From the NCBI GenBank assembly GCA_019307165.1, contig JAFDKD010000157.1:1-8389 (forward strand): a stretch of 8,389 nucleotides of DNA. Direction: 5' to 3'. The stretch is from Deltaproteobacteria bacterium. Its GTDB lineage: Bacteria; Desulfobacterota; DSM-4660; Desulfatiglandales; Desulfatiglandaceae. The notes beneath the pieces were generated by a model. The model saw only the letters and a list, made by a program, of their open reading frames with translations. It was not told where the DNA came from and ran no database searches. A program made the position numbers and the translations under genes. Positions within the stretch are counted from its first letter, which is position 1. Every line of letters starts with the position of its first letter. Of the stretch, positions 1-5,453 are shown one piece after another.

Positions 1-194
1 CGCTTGAGCGCTTTCAAGGCTGAAATCACCCCCATCATCTCCATGCGGTTGTTGGTGGTGTGCGATTCGCAGCCGGAGATTTCCTTAACCGTCCGGCCGT
101 GTCTCAAGATAGCGCCGTAGCCGCCCGGACCCGGGTTGCCGCTGCAGGCGCCGTCTGAGAAAATTTCCGTTATTTGTACCGTAGTGGTCGGCAT
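1..194 (-). CDS. rnhA: Ribonuclease HI, N-terminal part (cut by left window edge)
   Basis: RNase HI cleaves the RNA strand of RNA-DNA hybrids in the cytoplasm (R-loops, primer remnants). Only the first 64 codons are in the window; the C-terminal half lies beyond base 1. The start of the type I RNase H fold is clear: residues 14-25 read DGACSGNPGPGG, with D14 the first catalytic carboxylate, and TTNNRMEMMGVISALKAL follows at 46-63, with E52 the second catalytic acid. Their spacing of 38 equals that of D10 and E48 in the E. coli enzyme. The start is ATG at 194, with AGGA a few bases upstream as a modest ribosome site. The gene follows the DUF1573 gene by 60 bases on the same strand, and one copy of the local repeat (213-252) sits in that gap. 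Identification is secure; completeness cannot be judged. Confidence 0.95.
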   Translation of the reverse strand, partial: MPTTTVQITEIFSDGACSGNPGPGGYGAILRHGRTVKEISGCESHTTNNRMEMMGVISALKALK

Positions 195-212
195 TCGGGT
201 CCTGCCTGGACA

Positions 213-252
213 CTGGATACTCACAATGTCCTTTCCGCCATTTAAGGATGGG
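213..252 (-). repeat. Intergenic repeat element, copy A
   Basis: On the plus strand this reads CTGGATAC, 18 bases, then CATTTAAGGATGGG. The same two blocks with similar spacing occur at 1366-1407 and 2145-2184. This copy fills most of the gap between the DUF1573 stop codon and the rnhA start and ends 19 bases before the rnhA ATG. It is the most diverged of the three (CTGGATAC instead of CTGGAAAC). Strand is given relative to the genes it precedes. Confidence 0.6.
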
Positions 253-254
253 TC

Positions 255-1289
255 CTACTTGACCTGAACGACCACATGGATCCGGAGCGTCGGCTGGTCC
301 TTATAATTCGTCCCAAAGGTCAGGCTCCCCTGATAGGTTTCCGCCCTCTGCGCGGGTTTGGTCACAAATCGAACTTTGAATTTCTTTCCCTTTTCAACTT
401 CTTCAACCACGTAGGAGAGTTTTTCGGGAAACGTTTGTTTTTTCGGGCTGAGCGATAATGGCTCATCGTCCGTGGTTTCTATGGTTACCTCGCTGCTGAG
501 TTCATTGCCCATCCTGCCTCTCATCCTGACCGTGCGTTTTGACATCTTGATGCGGGGGGGCTTTTTGATATTGACCGAAACGTTCACGCGCAGTTCAGGT
601 TTTTCGGGGAAATTGGTCTTGATGTTCAGATATCCTTTATATCCGGCTTCGGCCACGGCTTTTGTCGTAAAGCTGAATTTGAAGACCTTGCCTTTTTCGA
701 CTTCTTCCATGGTGTAGGAAATTTTGTCTTCAAGAGAAAAGCTTGCCGGCGTCAGTTCGAGGGGCTTGTCCATTTGCGATGAGACTTGCAGTTCGCCGGT
801 CAGTATTTTTGTGCCGTCCCCGCGCATGATGAGTCGGGAGGGCGTGAGCTCTATAAACATGAGGATTTTGGCCTTGAGTGCCAGCCGCAATACATTGTTG
901 ACCGGATCATTGGAGAAAACCCTTGCACTTTTTGAAACGTTTCCCCGATATCCTTTGGTATTGACCGAGAGCTTGATTTTACCTTCCCCGCCCGGGGGAA
1001 TGACCCTGTCGAAGTGGGCCACGGCGCAGCCTCAGCCAGGCTTGACGTTTTTTATTTGAAGCGGCTCATTGCCTTCGTTAACAACTTTGAACTCATGCGA
1101 AATCGTTTCCCCCTGGGGCACTTCCCCGAAATCGAAAACCTTTTCCGTGATGACGATTTTCGGGCCTCCGGAAGCGCCTCCGACAGCCTTTTCAGCCGCT
1201 GATGTCTGTTCGGGCTTTGCCCAAGCCGGATTGCTCAATAGAAACAACGTTCCGATTAAAATCAGCCCGGCCTTCAAACGTATCTTCAT
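255..1289 (-). CDS. Exported DUF1573-family protein, predicted selenoprotein (in-frame UGA at 1032-1034)
   Basis: The reading frame runs from ATG at 1289 to TAG at 255, broken only by TGA at 1032-1034. Read through, it gives 344 residues. Residues 1-25 are a Sec signal peptide (basic MKIRLK, hydrophobic core, AWA cleavage site). Residues 40-135 form a DUF1573 domain: FDFGEVPQGE, NEGNEPLQIKNVKPG, then U86-G-C88, AVAHFD and IPPGGEGKIK. The family normally has a CGC motif here, so UGA stands exactly where the first Cys is expected. Two related domains of roughly 100 residues follow, each with a YxxEEVEKGKxFKxxFxTK signature and a Y-x-G-x-L strand, an internal duplication. The ribosome site GGAGGA lies 7 bases before the ATG. 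A GTG at 1022 could start a 255-residue product, but it has no Shine-Dalgarno sequence and would lack the signal and half the domain. Function is unknown; a periplasmic thiol/selenol redox role is inference. A nonsense mutation or base error is the main alternative. Confidence 0.82.
984..1022 (-). promoter_or_regulatory. Candidate bacterial SECIS region downstream of the UGA
   Basis: Two hairpins can form in the mRNA just after the UGA. The first (1022 to 1000) pairs GUGGCCC with GGGUCAU, 7 pairs including two G-U, around a 9-base loop that begins 17 bases after the UGA. The second (1000 to 984) pairs UUCCCC with GGGGAA, 6 perfect pairs, around the loop CGGGC, which begins 38 bases after the UGA and has a G near its 5' side. 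Bacterial SECIS elements are coding-region hairpins at about this distance with a G in the apical loop. The two hairpins compete for one base, and the second overlaps codons for a conserved PPGGEG stretch, so neither is proven. Confidence 0.35.
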
Positions 1290-1365
1290 GGTTTTGTCCT
1301 CCGTTTTGCATTGATATACTATTAAGACAAAAAAATTGAAAAAGAGAAGTCGTCTCCAATCCGAT

Positions 1366-1407
1366 CTGGAAACGTACCGCGGCGCCCCAATGTCATTTAC
1401 GGATGGG
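1366..1407 (-). repeat. Intergenic repeat element, copy B
   Basis: On the plus strand this reads CTGGAAAC, 20 bases, then CATTTACGGATGGG. It lies in the 135-base gap between the rex stop codon and the DUF1573 start, about 77 bases before that start. A GTCTCCAATCC block just to its left resembles the GTTTCCATCC block in front of copy C, so the repeat unit may reach back to about 1352. Confidence 0.65.
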
Positions 1408-1424
1408 CGGTAGGCAGCGTTCCG

Positions 1425-2000
1425 TCACGAACCCATTTCGTTTCTAAGCTGGTACGTGAGAATGTCCAACCTCACGGTACAGTAGATATGTTCAATCAGG
1501 CAGCATTCCGGTACCCGGATTCGCGTGGGCGAAAAATTGAGGATGGCATTGACCTGCGATTTGAGAAAAAGGTCGGCCACATGTTGAGCCGCCTGAGGCG
1601 GTGTTGTAATCACGGCGATTTCAATATCCAACTCGTCCGCGGTCGACTCCAACTCACCGATATCCTGAATGGTTATGCCGGACTCGAGGTTTTGGTGCTC
1701 TATAAAGGCGGACCCAAGGTTTCCCATCCCCGCAACGCCGACGTTCCAATCGCGGTTTACGGCAAGGATCTTTTTGATTTGCGCCTGCAAGTCCCTGACA
1801 TCGTATCCCACGCCCCGGATACCGAATTCCCCGAAATAACCCAGGTCCTTTCTCACCTGGGCTGGATTGACTTGGCACAGCCAGGCCATTTTTTCGGAGG
1901 ACACCATACGGTAACCGTCAAACTCAAGCAATTCGAGCTGCCGATAATACATGGAAAGCCGCGTAATCGTCGCTTTTGGTATTTTACCAGGCTTTGTCAT
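1425..2000 (-). CDS. rex: Redox-sensing transcriptional repressor Rex, with a shortened NAD-binding domain
   Basis: Rex binds operator DNA when NADH/NAD+ is low and leaves it when NADH rises, controlling fermentation and respiratory genes in anaerobes. Residues 8-75 form the winged-helix DNA-binding domain, including the diagnostic QVRKDLGYFGEFGIRGVGY at 49-67. The Rossmann start is VGVAGMGNLGSAFI (87-100). The C-terminal part (IEIAVITTPPQAAQHVAD, ILNFSPTRIRVPE and a final domain-swapping helix) is also typical. At 191 residues the protein is about 20 short. The segment that should follow residue 108, the second Rossmann strand with the FDxDPxKxG stretch, is absent, and ITIQDIGELE follows directly. 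The reading frame is intact, so this is an in-frame loss that may weaken NAD(H) binding. The start is ATG at 2000, preceded by GGGGA. The next gene downstream on the same strand is the DUF1573 gene. Confidence 0.92.
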   Translation of the reverse strand: MTKPGKIPKATITRLSMYYRQLELLEFDGYRMVSSEKMAWLCQVNPAQVRKDLGYFGEFGIRGVGYDVRDLQAQIKKILAVNRDWNVGVAGMGNLGSAFIEHQNLESGITIQDIGELESTADELDIEIAVITTPPQAAQHVADLFLKSQVNAILNFSPTRIRVPECCLIEHIYCTVRLDILTYQLRNEMGS

Positions 2001-2144
2001 TCGATTATCCCCGTATCAGCGCCCTCGGCGAATTTTCGGGACCGGCGGCGTCTTTTGCGTTCGATACCAGGTTGCGCGCCGTTAAAGGTCGAACCAGGTG
2101 ACCTCATAACACAAACGGGAGGCGGGAACAACCCGGTTTCCATC

Positions 2145-2184
2145 CTGGAAACTGCACCCCACTCAAATTTCATTTATGGATGGG
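2145..2184 (-). repeat. Intergenic repeat element, copy C
   Basis: On the plus strand this reads CTGGAAAC, 18 bases, then CATTTATGGATGGG. It shares 13 of 14 bases with copy B in the second block and all 8 in the first. The left flank makes a small inverted repeat, GTTTCC-ATCCT-GGAAAC (2136-2152). It sits in the rex/kinase divergent region, about 145 bases upstream of rex. Confidence 0.65.
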
Positions 2185-2214
2185 CTCAAACCTGGAAAAC
2201 GCCTCTGATTTGTG

Positions 2215-2242
2215 ATGACATCATCTTGGAAATTGGTATAAC
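2215..2242 (+). promoter_or_regulatory. Candidate sigma-70 promoter for the histidine kinase gene
   Basis: ATGACA at 2215-2220 and TATAAC at 2237-2242 each match the -35 and -10 consensus in 5 of 6 positions, with a 16-base spacer. The 22-base palindrome begins on the last base of the -10 box, placing it over the expected transcription start. Confidence 0.4.
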
Positions 2243-2263
2243 CTGAATCTTGCAAGATTCAGG
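2242..2263. promoter_or_regulatory. Perfect 22-base palindrome, operator-like
   Basis: The left half CCTGAATCTTG is followed with no spacer by its exact reverse complement. The position directly after a promoter -10 box suggests a repressor operator, though without T-run it could also be a short RNA hairpin or part of a dispersed repeat. A related half, CCTGAATATTGCAA, occurs at 8244-8257. The cognate protein is unknown; it does not match the Rex operator TTGTGA-N6-TCACAA. Confidence 0.5.
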
Positions 2264-2355
2264 TATGTGATTTTCCGCCCCTGCCTCACTTGCCGGGTGT
2301 TGTGATGCCTCCTGCAATGAGGGAGGAGAATCAACATCATAATATAGGCATTCGC

Positions 2356-4293
2356 ATGGATGATAACAACCCCTCCGGCATTCCCGAAGATTTGCGCACA
2401 GCGTCACCGGACCGTTCCTCGCCCCGAGGCGATGCAGACGCGTCGTCAACGTGTATGGTGCTATCCAATGAAAGGTATCAGGCCTTCTTGGAAAACATCG
2501 AGGAGGGCGTCTACGAGGTGGACATCCATGGTAACTACCTCTACTTCAACAACGCCCTTTGCAGAATCTTCGGCTATCCCAGGGATGAAATCCAATTTCA
2601 GAACTTTTCCAAATTCATGGATGAGGAGAATGTGCGCAAGACGCTGGCCGCCTTCAATCGCATTTACAGAACTGGAAGAGGTTTTTCTGACCTGATTTGG
2701 CGAATTAAAACAAAAACGAACGAAATAAGGATTATTGAACTCTCTGCCCATCTCATTACCGACAACCGCGGGGAAAAGATCGGTTTCCGAGGTATTGCGC
2801 GTGACATAACAGAGGTAAATCGGATCAGACGGAACAACGAAGCCCTGTTGCGGATCAGCCTCGCTTTGCCGGAATATCCCCACCTCGAGGATTTGCTCGA
2901 TTATGTGAGCCTCGAGATCAAGCGGCTTATCGACGTGGAAGGGGCGCTGGTCATTTTACTGGATGAAGAAAAGAATGAATTGTATTTCAAGGCGGCGGCG
3001 CACGATGATTCTGCCGCGGAAATGCGCGTGAAAGAGATTCGTTTTTCAGCGGAGCAAGGGGTTTCCGGAGAAGTCATCCGAACCGGGGAGTCCATTGTCG
3101 TTCCCGATACGTCGAAAGACCCCAATTTCTATTCCATGGTGGATAGTCAAGCCGGATTCCATACCCGGATGATGCTGGATGTGCCCCTCAAAAGCAAGGA
3201 CCGAACCGTTGGCGTGCTATGCGCCATGAACAAAAAAGCGGGGATTTTCGATCAAACGGACGTGGCCCTTCTCAACATGATGGCCGGCACCGTGGCATTA
3301 TCCATAGAAAACGCGCGCTTTTCGGAGGAAGTGCGGGAAGCTTACCGGGAGGTCTCCAGTCTCAACAGGGCGAAGGACAAAGTGATCAACCACCTCTCCC
3401 ATGAACTGAAGACCCCCGTGTCCGTATTGAGGGCCACCCTCAACATCCTTCGCAAACGGCTCAGCCGCTCGTCGGGAGACAAATGGGAAACCACCATTGA
3501 AAGGGCCCAGAGAAATCTGCAGCGCCTGCTGGAACTCCAATACCAGGTAGAAGACATCGTTCGGGAAAAGGACTACGTGGCGCATCGGATGATGTCCTGG
3601 CTTTTGGACGCTTGCTCGGATGAACTCGAGGGACTGATCGCAGAGACCGTGGGTGAAGGCCCCGTTATCGAGCGGGTCAGAGACCGGATCAATGAAATTT
3701 TCGGGCATGTCGAAAGTACTCCGGAAAAAATCGAATTGGGTCGATTCATCGCTGCGACATTGGATGATATAAGACCGCTGTTTTCACATCGGCAGATCGA
3801 TTTGATCACTGTTTTCGAACCGGCGCCGGCCATATGGATGCCCGCGGATCCATTGAAAAAGGTGGTCGTCGGACTCATCAGAAACGCCGTCGAAAATACC
3901 CCCGATGAGGGCAGAATCGAGGTATCGGCGCGCAGGCGCGGCACGGGCGCCGAATTCCTGGTTCGAGATTACGGGGTCGGCATTACGCCCGAAAATCAAC
4001 CCCGCATTTTTGAGGGATTTTTCATCACCCAGGATACGATGGACTATTCATCCAAACGACCCTACGACTTCAACGCCGGAGGCAAGGGCGCGGACTTGCT
4101 GCGCATGAAGATATTTTCGGAGCGCTACCATTTCAGAATCCATCTGGCTTCAACCCGATGCCCCCACATTCCGAGTGACAAGGACATCTGCCCGGGGAGG
4201 ATCAGCCGGTGCGCCTATTGCCGGGTGGAAGGGGACTGTCACGCGTCGGGCGGCACGACGTTCAGGGTGTTCTTCCCCTCAGCTCACCGATGA
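2356..4293 (+). CDS. Soluble PAS-GAF sensor histidine kinase with a Cys-rich insert in the ATPase domain
   Basis: This is a cytoplasmic two-component sensor kinase of 645 residues with no membrane segment. Residues 38-157 are a PAS domain (FLENIEEGVYEVD to GIARDITEVNR) and 165-320 a GAF domain (GVSGEVIRTGESIVVPDTSKDP). The phospho-acceptor helix has NHLSHELKTPVSVL with H349. The HATPase domain has an N-box, LIRNAVENTPDEG with N510, the G1 box DYGVGI with D538, and a glycine-rich GGKG lid. Two oddities stand out. H349 and N510 are about 160 residues apart, some 50 more than usual, because of a helical insert near 395-455. Near the C terminus five cysteines (602, 612, 619, 622, 628) lie just before the final GGTTFRVFFP strand. 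The start is uncertain: ATG 2356 is used, but in-frame TTG 2290, ATG 2305 and ATG 2317 are possible and none has a good ribosome site. No response regulator is adjacent, so the partner is unknown. Confidence 0.92.
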   Translation: MDDNNPSGIPEDLRTASPDRSSPRGDADASSTCMVLSNERYQAFLENIEEGVYEVDIHGNYLYFNNALCRIFGYPRDEIQFQNFSKFMDEENVRKTLAAFNRIYRTGRGFSDLIWRIKTKTNEIRIIELSAHLITDNRGEKIGFRGIARDITEVNRIRRNNEALLRISLALPEYPHLEDLLDYVSLEIKRLIDVEGALVILLDEEKNELYFKAAAHDDSAAEMRVKEIRFSAEQGVSGEVIRTGESIVVPDTSKDPNFYSMVDSQAGFHTRMMLDVPLKSKDRTVGVLCAMNKKAGIFDQTDVALLNMMAGTVALSIENARFSEEVREAYREVSSLNRAKDKVINHLSHELKTPVSVLRATLNILRKRLSRSSGDKWETTIERAQRNLQRLLELQYQVEDIVREKDYVAHRMMSWLLDACSDELEGLIAETVGEGPVIERVRDRINEIFGHVESTPEKIELGRFIAATLDDIRPLFSHRQIDLITVFEPAPAIWMPADPLKKVVVGLIRNAVENTPDEGRIEVSARRRGTGAEFLVRDYGVGITPENQPRIFEGFFITQDTMDYSSKRPYDFNAGGKGADLLRMKIFSERYHFRIHLASTRCPHIPSDKDICPGRISRCAYCRVEGDCHASGGTTFRVFFPSAHR

Positions 4294-4313
4294 AAGGGAT
4301 GTTTTAATCCCTT
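4294..4313 (+). terminator. Possible weak hairpin after the kinase gene
   Basis: AAGGGAT and ATCCCTT form a perfect 7-pair stem around the loop GTTTTA, starting right after the TGA stop codon. No T-run follows, so it may stabilise the mRNA end rather than terminate transcription. Confidence 0.3.
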
Positions 4314-4460
4314 GTAGAAATCCACGTCCTGTGGGCCCGGATCTTTGCGTCCTGTCAGGCCCTTGCCTACAGGAAAAGCGAGCAGCTTCCGCGTGGGGAA
4401 ATGCCGGAAAAATCGGAAAAATGAGGCCGTGGCAAACGGCATGATTGAGGAGAAAGGAAC

Positions 4461-4943
4461 ATGGACAGCAGTGAATTGCTCAGAAGACTGGAAGAGGAGG
4501 GCGAATTGACGAGCCGTCAAGACGAGGCTCCCACGGATTCGTCGGCGGACTCCCGAGCGAATAAAGCGTTGCGGGCCGAAATGGGACCGCGACTTGACGA
4601 TCTCATGGGGCTGCTCGCCTGGCTGAAGACCGAACAGGCTAAGCTTGGGGGTCGTGGAAAGGCGGAAACTATCGAAAGGATTTTCGATGGCATGGAGCGT
4701 ATTTCGAAATGGCTGGAAACGGGCGGAAAAACGCAAGGCGGGGGGGAAGCCGATACAAGGCCCCAGACGGAACATGGGGTGGCCGACGATCAGACCTTCC
4801 GCCGACGCCTGTTCGACGCCCTGGCTGCGGTTGAGCATGGGATTCAGGCCATGACCGAACGGAAGGCGGTCTTGGATGACGGATCGATTAGCCAGGTGGA
4901 AAGCGGCTTGAGGGACATGGGGAAAATTCTGAAGACCCAGTAA
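4461..4943 (+). CDS. Hypothetical protein, 160 residues
   Basis: I do not recognise a family. The protein is hydrophilic and predicted mostly helical, without signal peptide, membrane segment or cysteine. A helical segment at about 39-90 (LRAEMGPRLDDLMGLLAWLKTE, then AETIERIFDGMERISKWLE) and another at about 112-158 (FRRRLFDALAAVEHGIQAMTER to the end) are joined by a polar glycine-rich linker (GGKTQGGGEAD). This pattern suits a small coiled-coil or adaptor protein. Coding is supported by a strong ribosome site, GAGGAGAAAGGAAC directly before the ATG, and by a terminator soon after the stop. A 184-codon frame on the opposite strand overlaps it but has no such signals. It follows the kinase gene by 167 bases on the same strand and might be co-transcribed with it, but a link in function is only a guess. 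Confidence 0.7.
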   Translation: MDSSELLRRLEEEGELTSRQDEAPTDSSADSRANKALRAEMGPRLDDLMGLLAWLKTEQAKLGGRGKAETIERIFDGMERISKWLETGGKTQGGGEADTRPQTEHGVADDQTFRRRLFDALAAVEHGIQAMTERKAVLDDGSISQVESGLRDMGKILKTQ

Positions 4944-4956
4944 CCCTTTCGGTTAC
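4940..4956 (+). terminator. Short hairpin overlapping the stop codon
   Basis: GTAACC pairs with GGTTAC around the loop CTTTC, overlapping the TAA stop at 4941-4943. The following bases are AT-rich but have no T-run. It may assist the stronger hairpin at 5001-5031. Confidence 0.3.
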
Positions 4957-5000
4957 TTGAATAAATTGGCGAACGGGTTTAAAACCAATCCAGTGAAAAG

Positions 5001-5031
5001 AAAAGACCCGGGCCCATAGTGCCCGGCTTTT
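5001..5031. terminator. Rho-independent terminator, probably bidirectional
   Basis: CCGGGC (5008-5013) pairs with GCCCGG (5021-5026) around the loop CCATAGT. AAAAG on the left (5001-5005) can pair with CTTTT on the right (5027-5031), leaving a two-base bulge. A GC-rich stem flanked by A-run and T-run is the usual form of a terminator that works from both sides. It ends the kinase/hypothetical gene unit. Confidence 0.65.
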
Positions 5032-5052
5032 AGGCCGCCCTCATAGGGGGCT

Positions 5053-5210
5053 GTTAAGGTAGGCTGATGAGGTTAAGGTTAAAAAGATAAGGTTAAGGCC
5101 TAGGTTAAGGTTAAGAAAATAATAAACAGGTTAAGGCCAAGACCAAGGTTGAGCAACAGATTGCCGCTTGTGTTTTCCTTTTCTCAACCTGGACCTTAAC
5201 CTGAACCTGG
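5053..5210. repeat. GGTTAAGG-type simple repeats with inverted copies
   Basis: GTTAAGG or GGTTAAGG recurs at 5053, 5071, 5091, 5103 and 5129 on the plus strand. After about 30 bases it returns in reverse complement (CTCAACCTGG, CCTTAACCTGAACCTGG, 5183-5210). The arms 5127-5153 and 5183-5209 are both 27 bases and match at 21 positions, forming a long imperfect hairpin with a 29-base loop. It looks like expansion of a short motif rather than a mobile element, and its role is unknown. Confidence 0.6.
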
Positions 5211-5314
5211 CGAAGCCATGGCCCGCATCTCCGGGACGGCATGGCCGGAAAACTGTGATTCCCGCTGTACGGGGGTTTTGCAGCTGGAATAAAGCATAGT
5301 TTTAAATTGTTCAG

Positions 5315-5343
5315 TTGACAAAAGCTTAAAGATTTAATATTAT
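5315..5343 (+). promoter_or_regulatory. Sigma-70 promoter of the hpt operon
   Basis: TTGACA at 5315-5320 is a perfect -35 box. A 17-base spacer leads to TATTAT at 5338-5343, 5 of 6 matches to the -10 consensus, in an AT-rich setting. Transcription should start near 5350, giving a leader of about 100 bases before the hpt start. Confidence 0.75.
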
Positions 5344-5388
5344 TATGACTTAAAGGCACTTGAGAGTTCAGCCTAAAGGGGCGAGTCG

Positions 5389-5415
5389 ATGACAAGGGCG
5401 GAAACGGCGCCTTGA
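5389..5415 (+). CDS. Possible 8-codon leader peptide upstream of hpt
   Basis: ATG at 5389 opens a frame reading MTRAETAP and stops at TGA 5413-5415. AAGGGG lies about 7 bases ahead at a fitting distance. The stop codon is in the loop of a GC-rich hairpin (5407-5420, GCGCC-TTGA-GGCGC). Translation here could influence hpt expression, but such tiny frames arise often by chance. Confidence 0.2.
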   Translation: MTRAETAP

Positions 5416-5453
5416 GGCGCGACCCGCGTGCGAAAAACAGTGGAACCCGAATC

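Larger units (their letters stand above)
2001..2355. other. Divergent intergenic region between rex and the histidine kinase gene
   Basis: About 350 bases separate the two oppositely oriented starts. From left to right it holds the rex upstream region (no convincing promoter seen), repeat copy C (2145-2184), a plausible plus-strand promoter (2215-2242) and a perfect palindrome (2242-2263). A purine-rich GGGAGGAG at 2321-2328 looks like a ribosome site but no standard start codon lies at a fitting distance after it. Confidence 0.7.
4944..5453. other. Gene-free region of about 510 bases with terminator, repeats and the hpt promoter
   Basis: No convincing gene was found. In order it holds terminator hairpins (up to 5031), a block of GGTTAAGG-type repeats with a long hairpin (5053-5210), an unremarkable stretch (5211-5310), a strong promoter (5315-5343) and the hpt leader (about 5350-5453). 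A 131-codon minus-strand frame in the repeat block is low-complexity and unsupported. Confidence 0.75.

Noticed and set aside
255..1022. Separate 255-residue protein starting at GTG 1022
   Set aside because: There is no ribosome site before the GTG, and the product would begin in the middle of a DUF1573 domain without a signal peptide.
2097..2114. Rex operator in front of rex (minus strand TTGTGTTATGAGGTCACC)
   Set aside because: The left half fits, but the right half is shifted by one base and lacks the final CACAA, so the symmetry of a Rex site is lost.
1488..2246. 252-codon plus-strand frame over rex
   Set aside because: It lies opposite a clear rex gene and shows no protein features.
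2235..2256. Sigma-54 promoter (TGG ... TTGCA)
   Set aside because: The spacing between TGG and TTGC is about five bases too long.
4284..4838. 184-codon frame on the minus strand opposite the 160-residue gene
   Set aside because: No ribosome site or recognisable domain; the plus-strand gene has a strong ribosome site and a downstream terminator.
5412..5453. Extended hpt start at TTG 5412
   Set aside because: The 14 extra residues are unlike Hpt N-termini and would start in a hairpin loop without a ribosome site.
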